A stretch of DNA of 64,000 bases, from NCBI RefSeq assembly GCF_000153225.1, contig NZ_CH724148.1, positions 2,064,842 to 2,128,841 on the forward strand, written 5' to 3'. Made by a program: the position numbers and the translations under genes. A model generated the notes under the pieces. The model was not told where the DNA came from. It was given only the letters and a program-made list of their open reading frames with translations, and ran no database searches. Origin of the DNA: Polaribacter irgensii 23-P. GTDB taxonomy: Bacteria > Bacteroidota > Bacteroidia > Flavobacteriales > Flavobacteriaceae. Positions 18,980 through 27,851 of the stretch are shown in pieces; the first letter of the stretch is position 1, and each line of letters begins with the position of its first letter.

Positions 18980-19495
18980 ATGAAAATTATACTTTTAGGG
19001 TACATGGCTTCCGGTAAATCAACAATTGGGAAAGAAATTTCTAAAAAGCTGTGTATGAATTTCATAGACCTAGATGCCTATATTGTAAAGAAAGAAAATA
19101 GTAGTATTTCGGAAATCTTTAAAACAAGAGGAGAGATTTATTTCCGGAGTATTGAAAAATTGTATTTACAAGAACTTTTAAATTCTAAAGCCGATTTTGT
19201 ACTTTCTTTGGGGGGAGGTACCCCTTGTTATGGAAATAATATGGCGCTTATATTGGCATCGGATGCGGAATCAGTCTATATAAAGGTGGGAATTCCAACT
19301 TTAGTATTTCGATTAATAAGTGAAAAAAGTAACCGCCCTTTGATCGCAAATCTATCGGATGATACAATTCCAGAATTTGTGGCTAAACACCTTTTTGAAA
19401 GAAGTTTTTTCTACGAGCAAGCAGCGATTATTTTACCTGCAAATGACCAATCTATTTCAGAAATCACAAAAGCGTTAAAAATTGCATTACCTTAA
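18980..19495 (+). CDS. aroK: shikimate kinase
   Basis: This 171-aa enzyme is cytosolic and phosphorylates shikimate with ATP in chorismate/aromatic amino acid synthesis. The P-loop GYMASGKST is at residues 7-15; 'FIDLDAYI' carries the shikimate-binding Asp, 'RGEIYFRSIE' the conserved Arg, and 'LSLGGGTPCY' the Gly-rich substrate loop. Family length is normal (about 170). Its 3' end overlaps the convergent phosphoribosyltransferase gene by 9 bp. Confidence 0.94.
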   Translation: MKIILLGYMASGKSTIGKEISKKLCMNFIDLDAYIVKKENSSISEIFKTRGEIYFRSIEKLYLQELLNSKADFVLSLGGGTPCYGNNMALILASDAESVYIKVGIPTLVFRLISEKSNRPLIANLSDDTIPEFVAKHLFERSFFYEQAAIILPANDQSISEITKALKIALP

Positions 19496-19990
19496 ATACG
19501 CAATTGCTTCTGTTCCTGTAAATTCTACATGCACGTGTTCTTTAATAGACGTAGACAAAGAAATTCCTTTAAAATCTGCTTTTACAGGATACTTTTTATG
19601 ATTTCGATTCACAAGTACAGCCGTTTTAAATTGTTTCAAAGGCACCCCTAGAAAATGCTTGATTCCATAAATTAAAGTAGTTCCAGAATTAAGAACATCA
19701 TCTACTAAAACAAGCGGTTTGTTGATATAGCTTTCTACCGGCAAAGAGGTGCGAATGGGTAATAAGGGTTTTGTCTTATCGATGATCACCTCGCAGAGCG
19801 TAACTTTTAAGGTTGATATCTCCGCTAATACCTCAGCAATTTTTTTTGAAAAGGCAAATCCATTTCCTATAATACCCGCAATAATAACTTCTTTTTCATT
19901 ACTATTGCTCTCGTAAATCTGGTACGCAATTCGTTTGATTTTTTGATTTATTTGAGTGTTATTTAATATAATATGGTTTTCTGAAATCAT
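19487..19990 (-). CDS. phosphoribosyltransferase-family protein (PyrR/Hpt-like)
   Basis: This 167-aa protein has the type I phosphoribosyltransferase fold. The PRPP-binding signature is 'LVLVDDVLNSGTTLIYG' (about residues 93-109), preceded by the usual 'AGIIGNGFAFSKK' loop. Related flavobacterial proteins are annotated as PRT-domain or PyrR-like; I cannot fix the base specificity from sequence. The gene overlaps the upstream S4-domain gene by 4 bp, so the two are translationally coupled. Confidence 0.87.
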   Translation of the reverse strand: MISENHIILNNTQINQKIKRIAYQIYESNSNEKEVIIAGIIGNGFAFSKKIAEVLAEISTLKVTLCEVIIDKTKPLLPIRTSLPVESYINKPLVLVDDVLNSGTTLIYGIKHFLGVPLKQFKTAVLVNRNHKKYPVKADFKGISLSTSIKEHVHVEFTGTEAIAYLR

Positions 19991-20367
19991 ATCTCCTCGG
20001 TTGTGTCTTCTTGGTAATTATCGATGTCCCTTCGGTCTTTTTTAGTGGGCCGGCCCACACCTTTTTTCCGGTAATAGTCCTTGGCATACTTTAAGAGTTC
20101 TGTCTTTTCAAACTCCTCTTTTGGTGTCACGTCTTTTTTGTATTGATCTACCAATTTAGCGCCCACTCGACTCTCTGGTAAAGCTAAAGCTTTTATCTGA
20201 TAATTAATTTGATTTTTTCTAATGACGATTAATTCTCCACCAAAAATATCTCTTGAGGGCTTTACACTTTTGGCATCCATTTTAACCTGTCCTTTTTTAC
20301 AAGCGGTTGTGGCGAGACTTCTTGTCTTGAAAATGCGGATGCACCATAAATATTTGTCGATTCTCAT
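19987..20367 (-). CDS. S4-domain RNA-binding protein, Hsp15-like (HslR family)
   Basis: This 126-aa protein has an N-terminal S4 domain (residues 1-60, 'MRIDKYLWCIRIFKTRSLAT' with 'GQVKMDAKSVKPS') and a basic C-terminal tail ('YYRKKGVGRPTKKDRRD'). Hsp15 of E. coli binds 50S subunits carrying stalled nascent chains; the same role in ribosome rescue is likely. The gene overlaps the phosphoribosyltransferase gene by 4 bp. Confidence 0.88.
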   Translation of the reverse strand: MRIDKYLWCIRIFKTRSLATTACKKGQVKMDAKSVKPSRDIFGGELIVIRKNQINYQIKALALPESRVGAKLVDQYKKDVTPKEEFEKTELLKYAKDYYRKKGVGRPTKKDRRDIDNYQEDTTEEI

Positions 20368-20446
20368 AAAAAAAGTTAAAATATAATGTTTGTCTTTTTA
20401 CAAAGGTATAAAAATGGTAGATTGCAAGCTTAAATTTTAAGATGAA

Positions 20447-21280
20447 ATGAATAAAATTAAACATATTTTTTTACTGATGCTATTGAGCTTGGTTCTAATA
20501 TATTCATGTAACGATAACAACAATACATTTGTAAACCCTTTTACGAGTGTCGATCACGAGGCTTTGGCAATTTCTGATAATGATTCTATTCTTTTATTTT
20601 TAAAGAATAACTATTATGACGCTGCTTCAGACGCTGTGAAAACTTTAGTTCCTGGAAAAATTGCGCTATTTGACGAAAAAGAAAAATTAACAATCACGGA
20701 CGCCCGTAGAAATAACTTTGATTACAAAATATATGTTTATAAAATAAAAGAGGGAAACCCGATTGATCCCGAATTTGGTAATTCGGAGGACGATAAGGGC
20801 AACCCTGCAGTATCAGATTCTATTTACGTAAAGTATTCAGGACAAAGCATACGCTCTAGTGTAGAATTAAGTACTGTTTTTGATTCCAATACTTCAGGTG
20901 CTTGGTTTTCTTATGAACGACTAGCTGTGCGAGGCTGGTCATTTGGATTTACACATTTTAAAGGGGGCTATTTAAAGAAAGAAGAAAATGGTGAAACTTT
21001 GAATGGACCCATCACTTATCTTGACGGTGGAAAAGGGATTTTATTTATACCTTCGGGAATGTCCTACACCTCAATTAATGCTAATAATTATGGAAGTGCA
21101 TTGGTAAATCAAAATTTAATGTTCAATGTCGAACTGTTGGATTTTGTTAAAAACACAGATCATGATAATGATGGGAAACCTTCCTCAGAGGAGGATACCA
21201 ATAATGATGGTGACTTAGAAAATGATTTTAGTGACAATAGTAGGCCTGGAGTGCCAGATTATTTGAACCCTACGATTTAG
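20447..21280 (+). CDS. FKBP-type peptidyl-prolyl isomerase lipoprotein
   Basis: This 277-aa lipoprotein has an export signal with lipobox LIYSC (Cys21). The C-terminal half shows an FKBP-type domain ('DSIYVKYSGQSI', 'FSYERLAVRGWSFGFTHFKGG', 'ILFIPSGMSY', 'LMFNVELLDF'), in which many active-site aromatics appear diverged, so isomerase activity is uncertain. The tail 'DHDNDGKPSSEEDTNNDGD' is rich in Asp and Asn and resembles DxDxDG calcium-binding loops. Related proteins in Flavobacteriia include GldI, but this is not clearly GldI itself. Acts in the periplasm or at the outer membrane. Confidence 0.85.
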   Translation: MNKIKHIFLLMLLSLVLIYSCNDNNNTFVNPFTSVDHEALAISDNDSILLFLKNNYYDAASDAVKTLVPGKIALFDEKEKLTITDARRNNFDYKIYVYKIKEGNPIDPEFGNSEDDKGNPAVSDSIYVKYSGQSIRSSVELSTVFDSNTSGAWFSYERLAVRGWSFGFTHFKGGYLKKEENGETLNGPITYLDGGKGILFIPSGMSYTSINANNYGSALVNQNLMFNVELLDFVKNTDHDNDGKPSSEEDTNNDGDLENDFSDNSRPGVPDYLNPTI

Positions 21281-21302
21281 ATTCACAAATCAAATTGATA
21301 AC

Positions 21303-21338
21303 AAAAAAAGGCTCTTGATTTCTCAAGAGCCTTTTTTT
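21303..21338. terminator. bidirectional terminator
   Basis: A 16-bp perfect stem (21303-21318 with 21323-21338, 4-nt loop), flanked by an A run and a T run, lies between two convergent genes and serves both. Confidence 0.9.
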
Positions 21339-21349
21339 TATGTTTAATT

Positions 21350-21946
21350 TTATATTCTGTAAGACAAACCAAAAATAATTTGGTCAACTCTTGTGTCAAA
21401 CGTTACGTTTTCACTGCCAATAAATTTAGATTCGATATTATTAAAGCCTCTTTCCCAACGAACATCAATTCCTATTTTTCCCAATTCAATTCCACCACCA
21501 AACTGCAAACCAACGGTAAATCCTTCTGCATCCACGTCAGAAAGGTCACCCACGGTGAAATCTGAACTTAAGATGTATTGAAAAGAAGGTCCAATAAATA
21601 CATTACCAACACCAAAAAACTTTTTCCCTAACAATACAGGAATGTCAATTTTTTGAAAATTGTAAGCAGTTGTTGTATTTGTTGGTTTGTAAAGAACTTG
21701 ATTTTTTAAATTGGTATATACCAATTCAGGTCGTATGTATAGACCAACAACGGGAACTTTAAAACGCAGCCAGATACCAGCATGATATCCCGTTTTACTT
21801 TCTGAGCCTTCGAAGACATCTGAACTGGCATTGGCAATACTTTCAGAATTGTAGTTAACGCCTCCCTTTATTCCAAAACCTACTTGAGCTGTTGCGATTT
21901 GACTGCATACAAGAATAAAACAGTAAATTAAAATTGACTTTTTCAT
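21350..21946 (-). CDS. outer-membrane beta-barrel (porin-like) protein
   Basis: This 198-aa protein has a signal peptide (MKKSILIYCFILVCSQIATAQ) followed by alternating hydrophobic/polar strands typical of the 8-stranded OmpA/OmpW-like barrel ('VGFGIKGGVNYNSES', 'VVGLYIRPELVYTNL', 'FTVGLQFGGGIELGKIGIDV'), and ends 'DQIIFGLSYRI', a C-terminal beta-signal. It is located in the outer membrane; function unknown. It sits 16 bp upstream of the transketolase C-subunit gene's stop region, but is the last gene before a bidirectional terminator. Confidence 0.88.
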   Translation of the reverse strand: MKKSILIYCFILVCSQIATAQVGFGIKGGVNYNSESIANASSDVFEGSESKTGYHAGIWLRFKVPVVGLYIRPELVYTNLKNQVLYKPTNTTTAYNFQKIDIPVLLGKKFFGVGNVFIGPSFQYILSSDFTVGDLSDVDAEGFTVGLQFGGGIELGKIGIDVRWERGFNNIESKFIGSENVTFDTRVDQIIFGLSYRI

Positions 21947-21962
21947 CGTTTTATTTTTAAGT

Positions 21963-22916
21963 TTATTTTCTTGAAAGTACTCTTTTTACAGCTTTTATAA
22001 CGGCAGCGGCATCCAAACCGTATTTAGCCATGAGTTGCTCTGGTGTTCCAGACTCGCCAAACGTATCATTGGTCGCTACAAATTCTTGTGGAGTAGGGGT
22101 GTTTAGTGCTAATGTTCTGGCAACACTTTCGCCCAAACCTCCTAACTTATTGTGTTCTTCGGCTGTAACAATACACCCAGTTTTTGCTACAGATTTTAAA
22201 ATGATCGCTTCATCTAAAGGTTTAATTGTATGAATATTGATCACTTCTACAGAGATACCTTCTGCTTCTAACTGCTCAGCAGCTTGCAAAGATTCCCAAA
22301 CCAAATGTCCAGTAGCAACAATTGTGACGTCGGTACCCTCTGTCAATTGAATTCCTTTTCCAATTTCAAATTTCTCGTCTGCTGGCATAAAAACAGGCAC
22401 TTTAGGTCTTCCAAAACGCAGGTAAACAGGTCCTACAAAATCTGCAATCGCTAAAGTTGCTGCTTTGGTCTGATTGTAGTCACAAGTATTTATAACCGTC
22501 ATTCCTGGCAACATTTTCATCAAACCAATGTCTTCTAAGATTTGGTGTGTTGCACCATCTTCTCCTAAAGTAACACCTGCATGCGAAGCACATATTTTTA
22601 CATTTTTCCCAGAATAAGCCACAGACTGTCGAATTTGATCATAAACTCTTCCAGTAGAAAAATTAGCAAAGGTTCCTGTAAATGGAATTTTACCACCAAT
22701 GGTTAAACCAGCAGCGATTCCAATCATATTAGCCTCTGCGATACCAATTTGGAAAAAACGCTCTGGATTTTCTTCAATAAATTGATCCATTTTCAGGGAA
22801 CCAATTAAATCTGCACATAAAGCAACTACGTTTGGGTTTGTTCTACCTAACTCTGTTAAACCATCACCGAAACCCGAACGGGTGTCTTTTTTTTCTGTGT
22901 ACGTGTATTTTTTCAT
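21963..22916 (-). CDS. transketolase, C-terminal subunit
   Basis: This 317-aa subunit carries the pyrimidine-binding and C-terminal domains. It starts 'MKKYTYTEKKDTRSGFGDGL' at 22916; the frame can be extended upstream but the extra 42 residues are unlike the family. The conserved Glu that activates TPP lies in 'QIGIAEANMIGIAAG'; 'ASHAGVTLGEDGATHQ' is the Gly/His-rich loop; 'HNKLGGLGESVA' marks the C-terminal domain. It pairs with the N-subunit encoded at 10590-11435 on the other strand, about 10.5 kb away. Confidence 0.92.
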   Translation of the reverse strand: MKKYTYTEKKDTRSGFGDGLTELGRTNPNVVALCADLIGSLKMDQFIEENPERFFQIGIAEANMIGIAAGLTIGGKIPFTGTFANFSTGRVYDQIRQSVAYSGKNVKICASHAGVTLGEDGATHQILEDIGLMKMLPGMTVINTCDYNQTKAATLAIADFVGPVYLRFGRPKVPVFMPADEKFEIGKGIQLTEGTDVTIVATGHLVWESLQAAEQLEAEGISVEVINIHTIKPLDEAIILKSVAKTGCIVTAEEHNKLGGLGESVARTLALNTPTPQEFVATNDTFGESGTPEQLMAKYGLDAAAVIKAVKRVLSRK

Positions 22917-23066
22917 TGTAAAGTTGTAAAGTGTTGTGTTGTAAAATTTTCGTAAAAATAAACTTTTATTTCTCTTTAGGAAAAGAAAAGATAGAATAGA
23001 AATAAGACTTTTTAACATATGAAGGCGATATCTTATAAACACCTGTTTCTTTTAGAAGGCTTTTTC

Positions 23067-23645
23067 TTATAATTTCATCAATTCATCATAAAGTTTGTGA
23101 ATTGGCAAACCAACAACATTAAAATAACTTCCTTCTATACTTTCGATTCCAATAAAACCAATCCATTCTTGAATACCATAAGCACCCGCTTTATCAAAAG
23201 GTTTGTAATTATCGATGTAATAGTGTATTTCATCATCAGACAGTTTTTTGAAATTGACGGTTGTACTGTCATTAATAATTTTCTGGAAAAAAGTATTTTT
23301 AATGGAAATTGAGGTGATTACTTTGTGTTTCTTTCCAGACAATCTTTTTAACATGTTAAAAGCGTCTTTCGCATCTTTTGGTTTTCCCAAGGCAACCCCT
23401 TCTAACCAAACAATCGTGTCAGACGTAATCAAGAGATCCTCTTTCTGTAAATTTGTAAATGCTTTTGACTTTAAGTCTGCAAGAAAATCGGTGATTTCTG
23501 CTGCCTTTAATTCTTTCGGATATTTTTCTTCTATCTCTTTTATTTGAATCGAGAAATCAATATCTAAATCTTTGAAAAATTGTTGTCTCCTTGGAGAGCC
23601 GGAGGCAAGAATTACGTGATACCCTTTTAATTTTTGTTTTAACAT
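23067..23645 (-). CDS. maf: Maf family nucleotide pyrophosphatase
   Basis: This 192-aa Maf/YhdE-type house-cleaning enzyme hydrolyses modified NTPs such as dTTP/UTP analogues. Signatures are 'VILASGSPRRQQFFKDL' near the N-terminus, 'LLITSDTIVWLEGVALGKP' with the catalytic Asp, and 'DKAGAYGIQEWIGFIGIESI'. I chose ATG 23645 because the family begins 2-10 residues before 'HVILASGSPRR'; the frame extends 12 codons further with no family likeness. Confidence 0.92.
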   Translation of the reverse strand: MLKQKLKGYHVILASGSPRRQQFFKDLDIDFSIQIKEIEEKYPKELKAAEITDFLADLKSKAFTNLQKEDLLITSDTIVWLEGVALGKPKDAKDAFNMLKRLSGKKHKVITSISIKNTFFQKIINDSTTVNFKKLSDDEIHYYIDNYKPFDKAGAYGIQEWIGFIGIESIEGSYFNVVGLPIHKLYDELMKL

Positions 23646-23720
23646 GCTTTGAATTGTTGTGTAGAAATGCAAAATTAACAATCTTTTTCGTAATTGTAGT
23701 CAATACCAGTCAACTCTAAC

Positions 23721-23728
23721 TATCTTTG
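23721..23728 (+). promoter_or_regulatory. possible -7 element of the DbpA-like helicase gene
   Basis: TATCTTTG matches TAnnTTTG and lies 35 bp before the start codon; no good TTG was found 19 bp upstream. Confidence 0.4.
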
Positions 23729-23762
23729 TCCGTTAGGTTCAACAAAAAGATAAAAGGTAAAA

Positions 23763-25073
23763 ATGGCAAATAATATAAAAGGACAAGAGGAAATATTACA
23801 AAAATTGGGGATTCAGCAGTTAAATCCCATGCAAGAGGAAGCGATTGCTACGATTCACAAAAATGTAAATACCATTCTTTTATCTCCAACAGGAACGGGG
23901 AAAACTTTAGCATTTACGTTGCCATTATTAGACTTTTTAGATCCAAATATTGAAGAAATACAAGCGTTAATTTTAGTACCCTCTAGAGAATTGGCAATCC
24001 AAATAGAACAAGTAATTCGCTCTATGGGTTCTGGTTATAAAGTAAATGCAGTATATGGAGGAAGGCCCATGTCTAAAGATAAAATAGAATTAAAACACCT
24101 TCCAGCAATTTTAATAGGTACTCCTGGAAGAATTGCGGATCATTTTGCCAATGAGCGTTTTTCTACAAACCATATTAAAACCCTGATTTTAGACGAATTT
24201 GATAAATCTTTAGAAGTTGGATTTGAATACGAAATGAGAGGTGTTATCAATCAATTGATCGCTTTAAATAAACGGATTTTGACTTCGGCAACGCAGGGTG
24301 TTGAAATTCCTGACTTTGTAAGGTTAGACCAACCCAATACCGTCAATTATTTAAAAGCAACAACCTCTAAATTGGTTATAAAAACAGTATTGTCTCCTGC
24401 CAAAAACAAATTAAATACGTTATTACATTTATTAAATTTCTTAGGAAATCAACAAGGAATAATTTTTTGTAACCTAAAAGATAGTATCAATAATGTTAGT
24501 GCCTTTTTAGAAAGTAAAAACATTAAGCACGGTTGCTTCAGCGGAGGGATGGAACAAAAGGACCGAGAGCGATCTTTGATCAAATTTAGAAATGGAACCA
24601 ATCAAATATTAATTGCTACAGACCTAGCGGCAAGGGGAATTGATGTTCCAGAAATGAAATATATTATCCATTATGAATTGCCAAGAGAGCTTGAAGAGTT
24701 TACGCACAGAAACGGACGTACAGCAAGAGTATCCGCAACCGGTACTGCATATGTCTTGAAATGGAAAGAAGAGCGATTACCAGACTTTATCAAACATGCA
24801 GATTTAGAGAATATTTCTAAGCAAGCGGAAAGAAAACCTGTTTTTTGGGAAACTTTATTTATTTCCGGAGGTAGAAAAGATAAAATATCAAAAGGTGATA
24901 TTGCAGGCCTATTTATTAAACAAGGAAAATTAACGAAAGATCAATTAGGCGAAATAGAATTAAAACAAGATTGTGCTTTTGTGGCAGTTCCAGCGAATTT
25001 AGCAGCTGAACTAGAAGAAAAGTTAAATAATTCGCGTTTAAAAAAGAAAAAAGTGAGAATCTACGGGGTATAA
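23763..25073 (+). CDS. DEAD-box RNA helicase with DbpA-like C-terminal domain
   Basis: This 436-aa ATP-dependent RNA helicase shows Q motif 'LNPMQEEAI', motif I 'SPTGTGKT', Ia 'PSRELA', motif II DEFD instead of DEAD, motif III 'SAT', and motif VI 'HRNGRTAR'. The last 75 residues ('SGGRKDKISKGDIAGLFIKQ' to 'RLKKKKVRIYGV') resemble the DbpA RNA-binding domain, which in E. coli recognises a 23S rRNA hairpin, so a role in 50S assembly is likely. Its neighbours are a cold-shock protein and another DEAD-box helicase. Confidence 0.93.
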   Translation: MANNIKGQEEILQKLGIQQLNPMQEEAIATIHKNVNTILLSPTGTGKTLAFTLPLLDFLDPNIEEIQALILVPSRELAIQIEQVIRSMGSGYKVNAVYGGRPMSKDKIELKHLPAILIGTPGRIADHFANERFSTNHIKTLILDEFDKSLEVGFEYEMRGVINQLIALNKRILTSATQGVEIPDFVRLDQPNTVNYLKATTSKLVIKTVLSPAKNKLNTLLHLLNFLGNQQGIIFCNLKDSINNVSAFLESKNIKHGCFSGGMEQKDRERSLIKFRNGTNQILIATDLAARGIDVPEMKYIIHYELPRELEEFTHRNGRTARVSATGTAYVLKWKEERLPDFIKHADLENISKQAERKPVFWETLFISGGRKDKISKGDIAGLFIKQGKLTKDQLGEIELKQDCAFVAVPANLAAELEEKLNNSRLKKKKVRIYGV

Positions 25074-25211
25074 AACACTTCATTTTCCTAGTGAAACCTC
25101 AAGATTAGATAAAAATTAAAAAATAAACGTGATTTTTTTATAAATATGTGCTTTATTTAATCTAAAGGTCCGATATTTGCAGAATAACATTACAAATTAA
25201 ATTATAACAAG

Positions 25212-25403
25212 ATGAGTAAAGGTACAGTAAAGTTTTTCAATGAATCTAAGGGATTTGGATTTATTACAGAAGAAGGAGTTGATAAAGATCATTTCGTACA
25301 CATTTCTGGATTAGTAGATGAAATCAGAGAAGGTGACCAAGTTGAATTTGACTTACAAGAAGGAAACAAAGGATTAAATGCAGTTAACGTAAAAGTTATC
25401 TAA
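25212..25403 (+). CDS. cold-shock domain protein (CspA family)
   Basis: This 63-aa single-domain nucleic acid chaperone binds single-stranded RNA/DNA. RNP1 is KGFGFI and RNP2 is 'DHFVHIS'; length is standard. A 138-bp upstream region could hold a structured leader typical of cold-shock mRNAs. It is followed by its own terminator and flanked on both sides by DEAD-box helicase genes. Confidence 0.95.
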   Translation: MSKGTVKFFNESKGFGFITEEGVDKDHFVHISGLVDEIREGDQVEFDLQEGNKGLNAVNVKVI

Positions 25404-25425
25404 TATAAATTCATATTTTTTCAAG

Positions 25426-25454
25426 AAAAGCCCGTCTCTAAGATGGGCTTTTTT
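25426..25454 (+). terminator. intrinsic terminator after the cold-shock gene
   Basis: A 12-bp stem (AAAAGCCCGTCT / AGATGGGCTTTT, one G-T pair) with a 3-nt loop runs into six Ts. Confidence 0.88.
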
Positions 25455-25606
25455 AGTATTATATATTTAAAGTTTTAGCAGCTTTTTTTTAAAGAGCAGC
25501 GCATACTTTCGCAGGCAGCCCTAAAAAATACATTCGTTACTTCACACTCTTGCTTTTTCTAAATAAAAAGGCATCGCACCACATTCGCGTTTTTAAAATA
25601 CATTTT

Positions 25607-26950
25607 ATGTCAATACATTTTTCAGATTTAGGAATTAATTTAGCATTACAGCAACGTTTAAATGATTTAAAAATTATTACGCCAACAGAAATTCAAGAAA
25701 AAGTAATTCCAATCGTTTTAAATGATAAAGAAGACATAGTTGCTCTGGCGAAAACAGGAACTGGAAAAACCGCTGCTTTTGGATTGCCATTGTTGCAATT
25801 GATCGATGTAAACAATGATGCGATCCAAGCAATAATTTTAGCACCAACCAGAGAATTAGGACAGCAGATTGCTGCGAATTTAATTTCTTTTGCCGAGCAT
25901 ACATCACAAGTATCTATTGCGACCCTTTGCGGTGGGATTCCTATAAAGCCCCAAATAGAACGTTTAAAAGAAGCAACACATATTATTGTTGCCACACCAG
26001 GAAGATTAGCAGATTTGGTGAAACGAGAGGCCATTGATATCAAAAGTATCTCTTATTTCATTTTAGATGAGGCAGATGAAATGGTCACTGCACTTAAAGA
26101 AGGTTTAGATAGTATTATTAAAGAAATTCCGAAAGCAAGAAGAACGTTTCTTTTTACAGCGACTTTGCCCGGAACTTTAAAACAGCTGATACAAAATTAT
26201 ATGGCGCCAAAGGTCATTCAAATTGAAGCAAATATGACCACTTTAGGGCATCAAGGAATCGATCATCAGTATGTTGTGGTTGCACCCATTGAAAAACTAG
26301 AGGTATTGTTGCATTTTTTAAACTCGAAAGCAGGACAACGGGGAATTATTTTCTGTAAAACGAAAGCAGCTGTGAATAAATTATCAAAAAACCTTGCCAT
26401 TAATAAGTTTTCTTCAGGGGCCATACACGGAAGTTTAACTCAAGGAATTCGCGATCGAATTATGGGACAATTTAGAGATGGGTACATCGATATTTTAGTG
26501 GCTACAGATTTGGCTGCGCGCGGTATTGACGTCAAAGATCTTTCTTACGTGGTAAATTATCATTTGCCAGATACTTATGGCGCTTACGTGCATCGAAGTG
26601 GTCGAACGGCAAGAGCTGGTGCCAGTGGCCTTTCTTTAACCATTATCCAACAAGAAGAATTGAAAGATATTAGTGATTTTGAAAAAGCACTAGACATTCG
26701 ATTTGAAATATTTAAAAAAGCGGATGCTAAAAGTATCGAAGAAAATAATGCTTTGATATGGGCAAATAAAATTTTTAAAACAAAAGTAAACAAAACTATT
26801 CCTGAAGATTTTAAGGCTCAAATAAAGACTATTTTTCATCATTTGACAAAAGAAGAACTGGTAGATAAAATATTGTCAGATTATATGGCCAACATAAAAA
26901 ATGTAGGTGGAAGTAAGGAAGGCACAAAAAGAAATGCAAAAACGAAATAA
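25607..26950 (+). CDS. DEAD-box RNA helicase
   Basis: This 447-aa protein begins 'MSIHFSDLGINLALQQRL'; the frame can be extended to 25550 but that adds 19 residues unlike the family. All core motifs are present: Q 'ITPTEIQ', I 'AKTGTGKT', Ia 'PTRELG', II 'DEADEM', III 'TAT', VI 'HRSGRTAR'. The C-terminal extension of about 75 residues is lysine-rich and family-specific. It probably remodels RNA secondary structure, in keeping with the neighbouring cold-shock gene. Confidence 0.94.
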   Translation: MSIHFSDLGINLALQQRLNDLKIITPTEIQEKVIPIVLNDKEDIVALAKTGTGKTAAFGLPLLQLIDVNNDAIQAIILAPTRELGQQIAANLISFAEHTSQVSIATLCGGIPIKPQIERLKEATHIIVATPGRLADLVKREAIDIKSISYFILDEADEMVTALKEGLDSIIKEIPKARRTFLFTATLPGTLKQLIQNYMAPKVIQIEANMTTLGHQGIDHQYVVVAPIEKLEVLLHFLNSKAGQRGIIFCKTKAAVNKLSKNLAINKFSSGAIHGSLTQGIRDRIMGQFRDGYIDILVATDLAARGIDVKDLSYVVNYHLPDTYGAYVHRSGRTARAGASGLSLTIIQQEELKDISDFEKALDIRFEIFKKADAKSIEENNALIWANKIFKTKVNKTIPEDFKAQIKTIFHHLTKEELVDKILSDYMANIKNVGGSKEGTKRNAKTK

Positions 26951-26966
26951 GAGACTTTATTAAAAT

Positions 26967-27000
26967 AATAAGGGATGCTTTAAAAGAGACATCCCTTATT
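26967..27000. terminator. bidirectional terminator
   Basis: An 11-bp perfect stem AATAAGGGATG / CATCCCTTATT with a 12-nt loop lies between the convergent helicase and desaturase genes. Confidence 0.7.
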
Positions 27001-27043
27001 TATAATTAAACTTTTTATTCGTAACAGAAAGACTGTTTTTGTC

Positions 27044-27784
27044 TTATCGCTTAGCAGGAATTGATTTCAATTGTATGCATCCTAAAAAATGAAGCACTTT
27101 CATAATTACATAGGTCACATCAACTTCATGCCATTTGATTCCAAAATTGGCGCTACTTGCGTGTTTGTGGTGGTTGTTGTGATACCCTTCGCCCATCATT
27201 AAAAAATCAAAAGGAAATAAATTCTTACTAGTATTGGTCATTTTATAATTTACGTAGCCATAAATATGACCAAACCAATTGATGATAACGCCGTGTATAG
27301 GTGCCATTAATAGCGCTACTGGTAATAATGCCCATTGCCATAAAGCGGTTGTGAAATAAGCAAAGAATAAAATATAAAAAGAAATCCAAAGCAGTCTAGA
27401 AAAGCGAGAACTTGCAAACGCATCAAAACTTTTCCATTGGGGCACATTCTTTGTAAATTTCTCATCTACAACAATATTTTGATCATTAATATCTTGGTAA
27501 ATTGTTTTGGTTTTCCACATCATTGCAAATAAATTTGGATCGTGAGATGGACTGTGAGGGTCCTTTTCGGTATCGGTATAAGCGTGGTGCATCCTGTGCA
27601 TGATCCCATATCCATAAGCACTTAAATAACTAGAGCCTTGGAAGAACCAGGTTAAAATAAAGGAAATACGCTCCATTGTTTTAGACATTGTGAAAACTTG
27701 GTGTGCGGCATATCGGTGTAGAAAAAAGGATTGAAAAAATAACCCTCCATACCAAAGAACCAGAATAAAAATAACTATTATCAT
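27044..27784 (-). CDS. membrane acyl-CoA/fatty acid desaturase
   Basis: This 246-aa integral membrane di-iron enzyme introduces a double bond in fatty acyl chains. The three His boxes are HRYAAH (residues 23-28), 'HRMHHA' and 'HNNHHKHA', in the order of the stearoyl-CoA/acyl-lipid desaturase family. The start at 27784 (MIIVIFILVLWYGG) places the first membrane segment at the N-terminus; a 14-residue upstream extension of the frame is unlikely. A Crp-type regulator gene lies 67 bp upstream on the same strand and may control it, for example in cold adaptation. Confidence 0.9.
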   Translation of the reverse strand: MIIVIFILVLWYGGLFFQSFFLHRYAAHQVFTMSKTMERISFILTWFFQGSSYLSAYGYGIMHRMHHAYTDTEKDPHSPSHDPNLFAMMWKTKTIYQDINDQNIVVDEKFTKNVPQWKSFDAFASSRFSRLLWISFYILFFAYFTTALWQWALLPVALLMAPIHGVIINWFGHIYGYVNYKMTNTSKNLFPFDFLMMGEGYHNNHHKHASSANFGIKWHEVDVTYVIMKVLHFLGCIQLKSIPAKR

Positions 27785-27851
27785 CTTTTTTTTTACAAAG
27801 ATAATTTGATATTGCTCGCAAAACAATGAACCGAAATCAATAAAACGATGC

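Noticed and set aside
25155..25167. ATTTA-ATC-TAAAG upstream of the cold-shock gene as a third Fur-like site
   Set aside because: Last base breaks the dyad, and there is no iron link for a cold-shock protein; probably chance in AT-rich DNA.
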